A stretch of DNA of 64,000 bases from NCBI GenBank assembly GCA_965226045.1, contig CBDDBU010000026.1:248001-312000 (forward strand), given 5' to 3'. The translations under genes and the position numbers were made by a program. Numbering within the stretch: position 1 is the stretch's first letter; each line of letters opens with the position of its first letter. Below the pieces are notes generated by a model. That model did no database searches, was not told the DNA's origin, and saw only the letters and a list, made by a program, of their open reading frames with translations. Positions 17,197 to 26,250 of this stretch are shown in pieces. This DNA comes from CBDDBU01 sp965226045. Its GTDB lineage: Bacteria; Pseudomonadota; Alphaproteobacteria; VGEJ01.

Positions 17197-20100
17197 TTAC
17201 TCCGCCGGCGCGGCGACCATCTCGCCGTGCTCTGCCTCCAAAGCTCCGAGGCGACGGGCGATGTGGCCGGTAGGCTTGGTGAAGCGTGCGAGGACGAAGT
17301 AGAGCACGGGGACGATGAACAAGCTCAGAAACGTCGCGAAGCTGACGCCCCCGATGATGACGATGCCGAGCGACTCACGAGCCTCGGCGCCAGCGCCCGA
17401 GGCGAACGCGAGCGGCATGGCGCCGAACGCGGTGGCGATCGTGGTCATCAGGATCGGCCGCAACCTCGTGACCGACGCCTCAAGTACCGCTGCGCGCATG
17501 TCGTGCCCCTGATCGCGCAGCTGATTGGCGAATTCGACAATGAGGATCGAGTTTTTGGCGGTTAGGCCGATCAACATGATGATGCCAATTTGGGTATAGA
17601 CGTTGAGCGACAGGTCACTCAGCAGCATCGCGCCAAACGCGCCCGTGACGGCGAGCGGCACCGCCAGCATGATGATGAGTGGGTGGATGAAGCTTTCAAA
17701 CTGCGCCGCGAGAACCAGGAATACGACCAGCACGGCGAGCCCGAATGTGATGTACAGCGACGCTGTCGATCGCTTGAACTCCCGCGATTCGCCGCTGTAG
17801 GTGACACGCGCCTCCTGCGGCACGACCTCCGCCGCCACCCTGTCGAGATAGGCGACCGCCTCGCCGATCGGATAGCCCGGCGCGAGCGAGGCGGAGACGG
17901 TGACGGCGCGCAGGCGATCGACACGTTGCAGCTCGCGGGCGCCAGCCACCTCCTTGAAGGTGACCAAGTTCGATAGCGCGATTAGTTGCCCCGTCGTTCG
18001 CGAGCGCACAAAGAAGCTATCGAGGTCTTTGGGATTGGTCCGGTCCTCGGCACGCGCCTGGACGACGACGTTGTATTCCTTCCCCCCCCGCACGAAGGTG
18101 GTCACAAATCGGGCACCCAACAACGCCTCCAGCGTACGCCCAATTTCTTCGACCGACACGCCAAGGTCACCGGCTCGGTCGCGGTTGATCTCGACCTTCA
18201 GCTCCGGGCGCGTCTCCTTGTAGTCGGTATCGACGTTCACGAGCCGCGGGTTATCGGCGCGAACGCGATCAGCGATCCGCTCGCTCCACGCGGACAGCAC
18301 CTCATAGGTCGGCCCGCCGATCACCATCTGGATCGGTGCGCCAAAAGAGCGCTGGCCCAGGCTTGCCGGGTTGATGGCGAAGGCGCGCACGCCGGGCACC
18401 ATGGCCAGCTTTCCGAAGATCTCGCCGACGATTTGCTGCTGGCTGATCTCGCGTTCCGACCAGTCTTTAAGTCGAACGAGCGAGAATGCTGAGTTCACCT
18501 GGCCGGGGCGACCGAATGACGGGGCGAGAATCGTGAAAATCCGAACCGCGTCGCCGCGGTCGCGCAATGGCTGAAGCGCGTCCTCGATCTCGAGTACGTA
18601 GCGCCGCGTGTACTCTAGGCTCGCACCCTCCGGCCCATTGATCGGGATGAAGATCACGCCACGATCCTCGACCGGCGCGAACTCGCGCGGCAGCTCGAGA
18701 AAGAGCGTATAGGCCAGGCCCGAGACAGCGACCCCGATCGCGAGGACCACGATCGGCATGTTGAGACAGCGCATCACCAGCCAACGGTAGGTTCGATGCA
18801 TGAGCGCAAAGCCGGGCTCGGTGAGGCGGTACAGGATCGCCTCCTCGCGCGCTGGTCGCAGCAGTTTGGAACACATCATCGGCGTTAGCGACAACGCGAC
18901 GATGGACGAGAAAATCACGGCGGCGGCGACCGCTACGCCGAACTCGCGAAACAAGCGCCCGGTGTTGCCTTCCATGAACGAGATCGGCACGAACACCGCG
19001 ACCAAGACCACGGTGGTGGCGACCACCGCGAAGGCGATTTGGCGCGCGCCCCGGACCGCCGCCAACAACGGTGGCTCGCCAGCCTCGAGGCGGCGGTGGA
19101 TGTTCTCCAGCACCACGATCGCGTCATCGACGACCAGGCCGATCGCGAGCACGAACGCGAGCAGGGTCAGAACGTTGATCGAGTATCCCAACGCCGCCAA
19201 CACCATGAACGAGGCGATCACCGAGACCGGGATCGCCATCGCCGGCACCAGCGTTGCCCTCAATGAACGGAGGAAGACGAAGATGACCGCCACCACCAGC
19301 GTCAGGGCAATGCCGATGGCGATGAATACCTCCTTGATCGACTGGCGGATGAAGATCGACTGGTCGTACGAAACATCGAGCGTCATCCCCTCCGGCAGCC
19401 CCCACCGCAGGCGGTCGACCTCGTCGGCAACGCCGTTGGCGACATCGAGGGTGTTGGCCTTTGACTGTTTGACGATGCCGAGCCCGACAGCATTGTTGCC
19501 GTTGGAGCGCAGCTCGCTGCGCACGTCCTCGGGCCCCAGCTCGACGCGCGCGACATCACCAAGGCGCACCAGGTAGCCGGCACCCTGTTTGACCACGATA
19601 TCGCGGAACTCTTCCGGGGTTTTCAGCGCTGAATCGGTGCGGACCGAGACCTCGCGCTGGATTGATTCGATACGCCCCGAGGGAATCTCGACATTCTGGT
19701 CGCGCAACGCCTCCTCGACGTCTTGGGCGGTCAGCTCGCGCGCCGCCATGGCAGCCGCGTCGAGCCAGATGCGCATGGCGTAGCGACGTCCCGCCCCGAG
19801 GCGCACGCGCGCCACGCCCGACACGGTCGACAACGGATCGACGAGAAAGCGCTCCGCGTAGTCGGTTAGCTCCAACTGACCCATCCGGTCGCTGGTCATC
19901 GCCACCCAGATGATCGCTCGCGCGTCGGAATCGGTCTTGGCGACTTGGGGGCTCTCCGCCTCCTCGGGCAGACGACCGATCGCGCGCGCGACGCGATCGC
20001 GAACGTCGCTGGCGGCGCCGTCGATATCCCGATTAATCTTGAACTCGATGCTGACCGATGATGATTCCTCACGGCTCGTCGAGTTGATGGTGTCAATACC

Positions 20101-20325
20101 TTCAATACCCGAGACCGCATCCTCGATGACCTGGGTCACCTGAGTCTCGATGATCTGTGATGAGGCGCCGCGATAGATGGTGTTCACCGAGACGACCGGC
20201 TTGTCGATATCCGGATACTCCCGCACCGTCAGCTGTTTGAAGGCGAACAAGCCGAAGATCACGAGAACCGCGCTCATCACGGTGGCCAGCACCGGTCGGC
20301 GTATCGACATGTCCGAGATAATCAT
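17197..20325 (-). CDS. RND-family efflux transporter, inner-membrane pump
   Basis: A 1042-residue HAE1/AcrB-type proton-driven exporter. It has two six-helix halves with large periplasmic loops. The proton-relay motif GLVVDDAIVVLENI is in TM4 (about 405) and the essential Lys is in LIGLTAKNSILIVEF in TM10 (about 930). The N-terminus SIRRPVLATVMSAVLVIFG is typical. Its ATG overlaps the adaptor gene stop by 4 bp, so the two are translationally coupled. No outer-membrane channel gene is present nearby; a TolC elsewhere is presumed. Substrate unknown. Confidence 0.93.
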   Translation of the reverse strand: MIISDMSIRRPVLATVMSAVLVIFGLFAFKQLTVREYPDIDKPVVSVNTIYRGASSQIIETQVTQVIEDAVSGIEGIDTINSTSREESSSVSIEFKINRDIDGAASDVRDRVARAIGRLPEEAESPQVAKTDSDARAIIWVAMTSDRMGQLELTDYAERFLVDPLSTVSGVARVRLGAGRRYAMRIWLDAAAMAARELTAQDVEEALRDQNVEIPSGRIESIQREVSVRTDSALKTPEEFRDIVVKQGAGYLVRLGDVARVELGPEDVRSELRSNGNNAVGLGIVKQSKANTLDVANGVADEVDRLRWGLPEGMTLDVSYDQSIFIRQSIKEVFIAIGIALTLVVAVIFVFLRSLRATLVPAMAIPVSVIASFMVLAALGYSINVLTLLAFVLAIGLVVDDAIVVLENIHRRLEAGEPPLLAAVRGARQIAFAVVATTVVLVAVFVPISFMEGNTGRLFREFGVAVAAAVIFSSIVALSLTPMMCSKLLRPAREEAILYRLTEPGFALMHRTYRWLVMRCLNMPIVVLAIGVAVSGLAYTLFLELPREFAPVEDRGVIFIPINGPEGASLEYTRRYVLEIEDALQPLRDRGDAVRIFTILAPSFGRPGQVNSAFSLVRLKDWSEREISQQQIVGEIFGKLAMVPGVRAFAINPASLGQRSFGAPIQMVIGGPTYEVLSAWSERIADRVRADNPRLVNVDTDYKETRPELKVEINRDRAGDLGVSVEEIGRTLEALLGARFVTTFVRGGKEYNVVVQARAEDRTNPKDLDSFFVRSRTTGQLIALSNLVTFKEVAGARELQRVDRLRAVTVSASLAPGYPIGEAVAYLDRVAAEVVPQEARVTYSGESREFKRSTASLYITFGLAVLVVFLVLAAQFESFIHPLIIMLAVPLAVTGAFGAMLLSDLSLNVYTQIGIIMLIGLTAKNSILIVEFANQLRDQGHDMRAAVLEASVTRLRPILMTTIATAFGAMPLAFASGAGAEARESLGIVIIGGVSFATFLSLFIVPVLYFVLARFTKPTGHIARRLGALEAEHGEMVAAPAE

Positions 20326-21428
20326 GCGCCGTCGCCCCCGCCGTTCCCAGCCGCCGGAGGGATCACCTCGACCGACGTACCGTCTCGGACCTTCTGCACG
20401 CCGCCGATGATTACTTCAATGCCTGGCGCTAGACCCGACACGACCTCGACCTTGCCACCGAGATGAATGCCCAAGATAACCGGCGTGAGCACGGCTAAGC
20501 CGTCGATAACCGCGAAAACATGCTGGCCGTCGCTGCGGCTGATGATGGCTTCCTCAGGGATCAGAACGGCATCCAGTCGACGCGAGACGACCAGCGTGGC
20601 GGTCAAGAACATTCCCGGCCTCAACAACCCGCCGTCATTCGGCAGTAGCGTCCGGACCTCGATCGAGCGGGTCGCCGGATCCACCCGCGAATCAAGGGTC
20701 TCGACTCGTCCCTCGAAGCGTTGATCTGGAAACGCGACGCTGCGGGCCTCGACGGTTTGTCCCGTTTTGAGAGCCGCGAGCGCAGTCTCTGGCACGCGGA
20801 AGTCGACCTTGATGCGAGCGGTGTCGTCCAGGGTCGTGATTTCGTCGCCGGGCTGAATCAGCGTCCCAACACTGATGCGGCGCAAACCAAGGCGGCCCGA
20901 GAACGGGGCTCGAATGAGGTAGTTAGCCAGCATCAGCTCGCGCCCGCGCACCCGCGCGGTGCTGGTCGCCACTTCGGCCTCAAGTTCATCGAGGCGCGAT
21001 ACCGAGACGCTGCCGGTATCGCGTAGCGTCCGAGCCCGCTCGTGGAGGCGCTTGGCGACATCAAGCTCGGCCCGCAACTCGGCGAGCTCGGCGGGCATGG
21101 CCCCGGCATCGAGCTCGATCAGCACGACGCCTTTCTCGACCCACTGGCCCTCGTTGAACGCGATACGCGTAACGATGCCTGACACCGACGCCGTCAGATT
21201 GACGGCATCGTACGCACGCGCCGTGCCCACGGCTTTTATGGTGGTGGAGACTTCGCCGGTTTCCGCCGCCACCGCCTCGACGAGCACGGCGCTGCTGGGC
21301 GCCCCCGGGCCGCGCGCGGCCTCGGCGCCATCACCCTCTACGAACGATAATTGCTCGCGATAGTGCCAGGCGGCGGCAGCACCCGCAGCCAGCACGGCGA
21401 CCAGGAGAATTTGCGGTATCACTTTCAT
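20322..21428 (-). CDS. RND efflux periplasmic adaptor (membrane fusion protein)
   Basis: Links the inner-membrane pump to the outer-membrane channel. Signal/anchor segment MKVIPQILLVAVLAAGAAAAW, then a biotinyl-lipoyl-like half motif (GIVTRIAFNEGQWVEKGVVL), a helical hairpin (about 105-165), the second lipoyl half (YLIRAPFSGRLGLR) and the beta-barrel and membrane-proximal domains (RPGMFLTATLVV). I take ATG 21428; the frame is open 14 codons further. It is the first gene of the RND operon and is divergent from the histone-deacetylase-like gene, about 100 bp away. Confidence 0.9.
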   Translation of the reverse strand: MKVIPQILLVAVLAAGAAAAWHYREQLSFVEGDGAEAARGPGAPSSAVLVEAVAAETGEVSTTIKAVGTARAYDAVNLTASVSGIVTRIAFNEGQWVEKGVVLIELDAGAMPAELAELRAELDVAKRLHERARTLRDTGSVSVSRLDELEAEVATSTARVRGRELMLANYLIRAPFSGRLGLRRISVGTLIQPGDEITTLDDTARIKVDFRVPETALAALKTGQTVEARSVAFPDQRFEGRVETLDSRVDPATRSIEVRTLLPNDGGLLRPGMFLTATLVVSRRLDAVLIPEEAIISRSDGQHVFAVIDGLAVLTPVILGIHLGGKVEVVSGLAPGIEVIIGGVQKVRDGTSVEVIPPAAGNGGGDGA

Positions 21429-21530
21429 GGCGAACTGTAGACGCGGGGGTACCGACGCCGAGGGTAGCATTTCTGCGGGAAACGGTAGAATGTGTTGACG
21501 CTTCCGCCCTTCACAACTGTGTCAGGCGAG

Positions 21531-22487
21531 ATGACCACGCTTCACTACACTCACCCCGTCTTTCTCGATCATGATCCCGGGCCAGGGCACCCCGAACGGG
21601 CGGATCGCTTGCGGGCAGTGGACGCAGCGCTCGCAGACGCCGCGCTTTCCGATCTGGAGCGGCGCGAGCCGCCCCGGGCCGAGATCGCGCAGATCGCGCG
21701 GGTGCACCCCGAACCGCATGTGCGGGCGATTCTCGACGCGGTGCCCGAGTCCGGCTACGTCCGGCTCGATCCCGATACTGTAATGTCGCCGGCGTCGGGA
21801 GAGGCGGCGCTGCGCGCGGCGGGCGCGCTGGTGGCCGCGGTCGACGCCGTGGCTACGGGTGAGGCCCAGAACGCGTTCTGCGCGGTCCGCCCATGCGGCC
21901 ACCATGCCGAGCCAACCCGGCCGATGGGTTTTTGCATCTTCAACAATGTCGCGATCGGCGCGCTCCACGCGCGGGCGGTTCACCGGCACCGGCGGGTGGC
22001 AGTGGTCGATTTCGACGTCCACCACGGCAACGGTACCCAGGCATCGTTCGCGCACGATAGGGACCTCTTCTTCGCCTCGTCGCACCAGTACCCGTTCTAT
22101 CCCGGCACTGGCGCACGCTCCGAGACGGGGGTGGGCAACATCGTCAACGAACCGCTGGCGGCCGGGACCGGGTCGGACGAGTTTCGCGCCGCTTGGGCCA
22201 ATCGCATCCTGCCGGCGCTCGATCGTTTTCGGCCCGAGTTCCTGCTGATCTCCGCCGGCTTCGATGCTCACCGCGCCGACCCGTTGGCGGCGCTCAACCT
22301 AGTGGAAGACGACTTCGTTTGGGTGACTCGCGACATCCTCGGCATCGCCGCCGAACATTGCTGCGGCCGCGTGGTCTCGGTGATGGAGGGCGGCTACGAC
22401 CTCGACGCCCTTGGCCGCAGCTCCGTCGCCCACGTGCGCGAGCTGGTCAGCGCGCGCGACACAAATACGGCCACATCGCCCGGCTAA
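21531..22487 (+). CDS. Histone deacetylase-like amidohydrolase
   Basis: A 318-residue arginase/deacetylase-fold enzyme of the class II HDAC-like bacterial group (AcuC/ApaH-like names). Zinc and active-site motifs: RPCGHHAEPTRPMGFCIFNN (His pair, about 125), VVDFDVHHGNGTQ (Asp/His ligands, about 165), SAGFDAHRADPLA (Asp ligand, about 245) and EGGYDLDALG. It should remove acetyl groups from lysines, polyamines or similar amides. Start at ATG 21531, preceded by AGGCGAG; the frame is open 13 codons upstream. Confidence 0.88.
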   Translation: MTTLHYTHPVFLDHDPGPGHPERADRLRAVDAALADAALSDLERREPPRAEIAQIARVHPEPHVRAILDAVPESGYVRLDPDTVMSPASGEAALRAAGALVAAVDAVATGEAQNAFCAVRPCGHHAEPTRPMGFCIFNNVAIGALHARAVHRHRRVAVVDFDVHHGNGTQASFAHDRDLFFASSHQYPFYPGTGARSETGVGNIVNEPLAAGTGSDEFRAAWANRILPALDRFRPEFLLISAGFDAHRADPLAALNLVEDDFVWVTRDILGIAAEHCCGRVVSVMEGGYDLDALGRSSVAHVRELVSARDTNTATSPG

Positions 22488-22555
22488 CCCCCTAGCGAAA
22501 CCACTCGCGCCTCCCATATATGTCGGACCACGCGGCTCGCACAGGAGGCAAGAGG

Positions 22556-22966
22556 GTGACGGACGACATCAGCCGGCAACATCTGAGCGATGGCGGCACC
22601 TGGCGGCGGCTCATTTACATGGTCCTGTTGACGGTGATCTACCGCGTCACCGAAGTGGTTCTGTTCGCGGTGGTGATAATTCAGTTCCTGTTCAAGCTCT
22701 TCACTGGTGGCGCCAATCCGCAGCTCCAGGTGGCGGGCCATCATCTTGGCGCTTACATCCGCGAGATGGTCCTGTTTCTCACTTTCGCGACCGAGGACAG
22801 GCCCTATCCCTTTGGCCCGTGGCCCGGCGCCGCGCCCAACGCCAAGGGCAAAAGCACAGGCGGCGGCGGACGGCGCAAGGGCCCACCCGCGACCCAGCCA
22901 GACTCCGGCCCCAAGGCCGTGAGCGAGCCGACCGACGAGTCGGAGCCCGAAGCCGAAGCCGCCTGA
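22556..22966 (+). CDS. DUF4389 membrane protein
   Basis: A 136-residue protein with a membrane segment about residues 18-42 (LIYMVLLTVIYRVTEVVLFAVVIIQ) followed by the family motif FKLFTGGANPQLQ...ATEDRPYPFGPWP. The C-terminal 45 residues are a low-complexity Gly/Pro/charged tail. I chose GTG 22556 because AGGAGG lies seven bases upstream; an ATG 12 codons earlier has no such site. Function unknown. It sits between the HDAC-like gene and the xseB-dxs operon. Confidence 0.72.
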   Translation: MTDDISRQHLSDGGTWRRLIYMVLLTVIYRVTEVVLFAVVIIQFLFKLFTGGANPQLQVAGHHLGAYIREMVLFLTFATEDRPYPFGPWPGAAPNAKGKSTGGGGRRKGPPATQPDSGPKAVSEPTDESEPEAEAA

Positions 22967-22989
22967 ACCGTTCCAGCGGACCGCGACCA

Positions 22990-23013
22990 GCCCCGGCCGG
23001 TGTCGGCCGGGGC
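22990..23013. other. Perfect 10-bp GC stem-loop
   Basis: GCCCCGGCCG-GTGT-CGGCCGGGGC, 23 bp after the DUF4389 stop and before the xseB repeats. It is a very stable hairpin with no T-tract on either side; it may be an atypical terminator or a dispersed palindrome. Confidence 0.5.
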
Positions 23014-23051
23014 AAGTTGCCTCGTACCACATCGCGCCATAGAGTGCGGCC

Positions 23052-23137
23052 GGGTCAGGGATGGGCGCGGGGTCAGGGATGGGCGCGGGGTCAGGGATGA
23101 GCGCGGGGTCAGGAATGGGCGCGGGGTCAGGGATGGG
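23052..23137 (+). repeat. Five 18-bp tandem repeats at the start of xseB
   Basis: The unit is GGGTCAGGGATGGGCGCG with minor changes. ATG codons recur at 23061, 23079, 23097, 23115 and 23133, all in the xseB frame, so one unit encodes MGAGSG. Copy-number change would keep the frame. Confidence 0.9.
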
Positions 23138-23405
23138 CGGTGACAACGCTCCCCCGACGGCCGGGGAGTTCACTCCCGACATCCAGGCAATGAGTTTCGA
23201 GCAAGCCCGCGAGGCGCTTGAGGCGATCGTAGCCCGGCTTGAGGCGGGCAAAGTCAATCTCGACGAGTCGATCGAAATTTACAGTCGTGGCATACAACTT
23301 CTTCGTCACTGCGAAGCAAAACTCAAGTCGGCGCAAGAGCGGGTTGAAAAGATCGTGGCCGGACCCGAAGGAAGCGTTGCGACGGAGCCCGCGAATCTCG
23401 ACTGA
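23133..23405 (+). CDS. xseB: Exodeoxyribonuclease VII small subunit
   Basis: Small subunit of ExoVII, which with XseA degrades single-stranded DNA. The conserved core is MSFEQAREALEAIVARLEAGKVNLDESIEIYSRG with the following LLRHCEAKLKSAQERVEKI. From ATG 23133 the protein is 90 residues, near the normal 75-85; starts at the four upstream repeat ATGs would add up to 24 residues of MGAGSG repeats. Which start is used is undecided. Its stop is 8 bp from ispA, as in many alphaproteobacterial xseB-ispA-dxs operons. Confidence 0.88.
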   Translation: MGGDNAPPTAGEFTPDIQAMSFEQAREALEAIVARLEAGKVNLDESIEIYSRGIQLLRHCEAKLKSAQERVEKIVAGPEGSVATEPANLD

Positions 23406-23413
23406 ACGACGCC

Positions 23414-24301
23414 GTGGCCTCGTTCGCTGACTCTCTCAGGGCCACGGCTGACTCGGTCAACGAGGTTCTGCGTCGACTTCTCCCGGACCCCGAGGGGCCA
23501 GAAGCCCGCTTGCTGGAGGCGATGGCCTACTCGACACTCGCCGGCGGCAAGCGCCTACGCCCGTTCCTGGTCACGGCGAGCGCCGACATGTTCGGCGTCG
23601 GCCGCTCGAGTTCACTGCGTGTCGCCAGCGCGGTCGAGATGATCCACACCTACTCGCTCGTTCACGACGACCTGCCATGCATGGACGACGACAATGTTCG
23701 TCGCGGCGAACCCGCGCTTCACATCGCGTTCGACGAAGCGACCGCGGTGCTGGCCGGCGATGCCCTGCAGGCCCGAGCCTTCGAGATTCTCGTCGCGAGC
23801 GAGACTCACCCCGATCCCACCGTGCGTTGCGAGTTGGTTCGCTCGCTGGCTGCCGCCTGCGGTTGTCGTGGCATGGTCGGGGGGCAGATGATCGACCTGG
23901 AGGCCGAGCACGAGAACATACAGGCGAACGACATTATCCGGCTGCAACAGCTCAAGACCGGCGCCCTGATCGCGTTCTCGTGCGAGGCCGGCGCAATCCT
24001 TGGCAAGGTAGCCAAGCCCCTCCGCCAGGCGTTGCACCAGTACGCCCACGATCTTGGCCTCGCGTTCCAGATCATCGACGACCTGTTGGACGCCGGAGGA
24101 GACGGATCGACTCTCGGCAAGCCCGTACGCAAGGATAGCCGGCGCGGCAAGGCGACGCTGGTCTCGGCGCTCGGACCCGAGCGGGCGCGCACCCAGGCCC
24201 GGATGCTGGCCCAGCAGGCCAGCGCTCACCTTGATCCATTTGGGGAAAAGGCCGACATTATGCGCGCCGCCGCCGAGTTCGTGATCAGCCGCGATCGCTG
24301 A
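23414..24301 (+). CDS. ispA: Farnesyl/geranyl diphosphate synthase
   Basis: A 295-residue trans-polyprenyl synthase condensing IPP with DMAPP/GPP to farnesyl diphosphate. First Asp-rich motif is LVHDDLPCMDDDNVRRG (about 85), second QIIDDLLDAGGD (about 220), and GGKRLRPFL precedes. The start is GTG 23414. The spacing of two residues inside the first motif (DDLPCMD) is the short-chain bacterial type. It forms an operon with xseB and dxs. Confidence 0.93.
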   Translation: MASFADSLRATADSVNEVLRRLLPDPEGPEARLLEAMAYSTLAGGKRLRPFLVTASADMFGVGRSSSLRVASAVEMIHTYSLVHDDLPCMDDDNVRRGEPALHIAFDEATAVLAGDALQARAFEILVASETHPDPTVRCELVRSLAAACGCRGMVGGQMIDLEAEHENIQANDIIRLQQLKTGALIAFSCEAGAILGKVAKPLRQALHQYAHDLGLAFQIIDDLLDAGGDGSTLGKPVRKDSRRGKATLVSALGPERARTQARMLAQQASAHLDPFGEKADIMRAAAEFVISRDR

Positions 24302-24318
24302 AGCGCCCGCGTCTCCCG

Positions 24319-26247
24319 ATGGAGAATTCGTTGAGTATCAGCAACACAACGCCACTCCTCGACACCGTCAACGACCCTCGCGCTCTTCGGGCGCTTTCCC
24401 CCGATCAGTTGCGCCAACTCGCGGATGAGTTGCGGGCGGAAACGATAGATGCGGTATCCATCACCGGCGGCCACCTCGGCGCCGGGCTTGGAGTCGTCGA
24501 ATTGACCGTGGCGCTGCACTACGTGTTCGACACGCCGCGCGACCGGCTGATCTGGGACGTCGGCCATCAGGCCTATCCCCACAAGATTCTCACTGGGCGG
24601 CGCGACCGCATCCGCACCCTGCGCCAGGGTGGTGGTCTCTCCGGATTCACCAAGCGGGCGGAGAGCGAGTACGACCATTTTGGGGCGGCGCATGCCGCGA
24701 CTTCGATCTCGGCCGGGCTTGGCATGGCCGTCGCCCGCGATCTCGCGGGTGACGACAACGCCGTCATTTGCGTCATCGGCGATGGCGCGATGACCGCCGG
24801 TATGGCCTTCGAGGCGATGAACAACGCCGGTTCGATGCACAGTCGGCTGATCGTCATCCTCAACGACAACGATATGTCGATTGCCCCCCCGGTGGGTGCG
24901 ATGAGCGCCTATCTGTCGCGACTGATCTCGTCGCGCTCCTATCAGGGTCTGCGCCAGATCGCCAAACAGGTGGCAAAGCGGCTGCCCCAGCCGATTGAGC
25001 GTACCGCGCGCCGCGCCGAGGAATACGCGCGCGGCATCGCTACTGGCGGCACGTTGTTCGAGGAGCTTGGCTTCTACTATGTGGGTCCGGTGGACGGCCA
25101 CGACTTCGACCACCTTCTCCCGGTCCTGCGCAATGTTCGCGACTCGCGTGAGGCCGGGCCGGTCCTGGTTCACGCGGTGACCCATAAGGGTCACGGCTAC
25201 CCACCGGCCGAAGCCTCTGCCGACAAGTATCACGGTGTCGGCAAGTTCGATGTGGTGACCGGCGCCCAGGCCAAGCCTAGGTCGGCGGCGCCGAGTTACA
25301 CGACCGTATTCGCCCAAACTCTTGTCGCCGAGGCCGAGGCCGACGACAAGATTGTCGCCATCACTGCGGCAATGCCGTCGGGCACCGGGCTGAACCTGTT
25401 CGCTGAGCGGTTTCCTGATCGTTGCTTCGATGTCGGCATCGCCGAACAGCACGCGGTCACGTTCGCCGCTGGCTTGTGCACGGAAGGATTCAAGCCGTTC
25501 GCCGCGATCTATTCGACGTTCCTGCAGCGTGCCTACGACCAGGTCGTGCACGACGTCGCCATCCAACGTCTGCCTGTTCGTTTCGCGATCGACCGCGCGG
25601 GGCTGGTGGGCGCGGACGGACCGACCCACGCTGGCGCCTATGACATCGCCTATCTCGGCGCGCTGCCGGGATTCGTGGTCATGGCGGCGGCCGATGAGGT
25701 CGAACTCGTACATATGGTGGCCACGGCAGCGGCGATTGACGACCGCCCCTCGGCGGTGCGCTATCCGCGCGGCGAGGGGCTCGGCCTCTCCTTGCCGGAG
25801 CGCGGAACGCCGCTGGAAATCGGCAAGGGTCGAATCCTCCGCGAAGGCACCACGGTCGCCCTCTTGAGCCTCGGCACACGCCTGGCGGAGTGCATGCGCG
25901 CCGCCGACGAACTCAGCCAACGCGGGCTTTCCACGACCGTCGCGGACGCGCGCTTCGCCAAGCCGCTTGATGAGGACTTAGTGCGCCAGCTGGCGATCGA
26001 GCACGAAGTTCTGATCACCGTCGAGGAAGGCGCGGTCGGCGGTTTCGCAAGCTATGTCCTCGAATATTTAGCTCGCCACGATCTCTTGGACGGTGGGCTC
26101 AAGGTCCGCACCATGATGTTGCCGGACATTTTCCTCGATCACGACGCGCCGACCCGGATGTACGACGCGGCGGCGATGAACGCGCCCGACATCGTGACGA
26201 CGGCGCTGGCCGCGCTCGACAAGTCGACCGAGCGCGCGCGCGCCTGA
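24319..26247 (+). CDS. dxs: 1-deoxy-D-xylulose-5-phosphate synthase
   Basis: First enzyme of the MEP isoprenoid pathway: pyruvate plus glyceraldehyde 3-phosphate gives DXP, ThDP-dependent. 642 residues, normal length. WDVGHQAYPHKILTGRRD (about 75), the ThDP/Mg motif GDGAMTAGMAFEAMNNAG (about 153), the transketolase Pyr domain with DVGIAEQHAVTFAAG (about 372) and the C-terminal domain are all present. Cluster with ispA is metabolically coherent because it supplies IPP/DMAPP for IspA and for the polyprenyl synthase at 38.4 kb. Confidence 0.96.
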   Translation: MENSLSISNTTPLLDTVNDPRALRALSPDQLRQLADELRAETIDAVSITGGHLGAGLGVVELTVALHYVFDTPRDRLIWDVGHQAYPHKILTGRRDRIRTLRQGGGLSGFTKRAESEYDHFGAAHAATSISAGLGMAVARDLAGDDNAVICVIGDGAMTAGMAFEAMNNAGSMHSRLIVILNDNDMSIAPPVGAMSAYLSRLISSRSYQGLRQIAKQVAKRLPQPIERTARRAEEYARGIATGGTLFEELGFYYVGPVDGHDFDHLLPVLRNVRDSREAGPVLVHAVTHKGHGYPPAEASADKYHGVGKFDVVTGAQAKPRSAAPSYTTVFAQTLVAEAEADDKIVAITAAMPSGTGLNLFAERFPDRCFDVGIAEQHAVTFAAGLCTEGFKPFAAIYSTFLQRAYDQVVHDVAIQRLPVRFAIDRAGLVGADGPTHAGAYDIAYLGALPGFVVMAAADEVELVHMVATAAAIDDRPSAVRYPRGEGLGLSLPERGTPLEIGKGRILREGTTVALLSLGTRLAECMRAADELSQRGLSTTVADARFAKPLDEDLVRQLAIEHEVLITVEEGAVGGFASYVLEYLARHDLLDGGLKVRTMMLPDIFLDHDAPTRMYDAAAMNAPDIVTTALAALDKSTERARA

Positions 26248-26250
26248 TCG

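Noticed and set aside
23061..23405. xseB starting at the first repeat ATG (115 residues)
   Set aside because: Possible but not preferred: residues 1-24 would be MGAGSG repeats absent from the family, and the ATG at 23133 gives a normal length. Left open in the findings.
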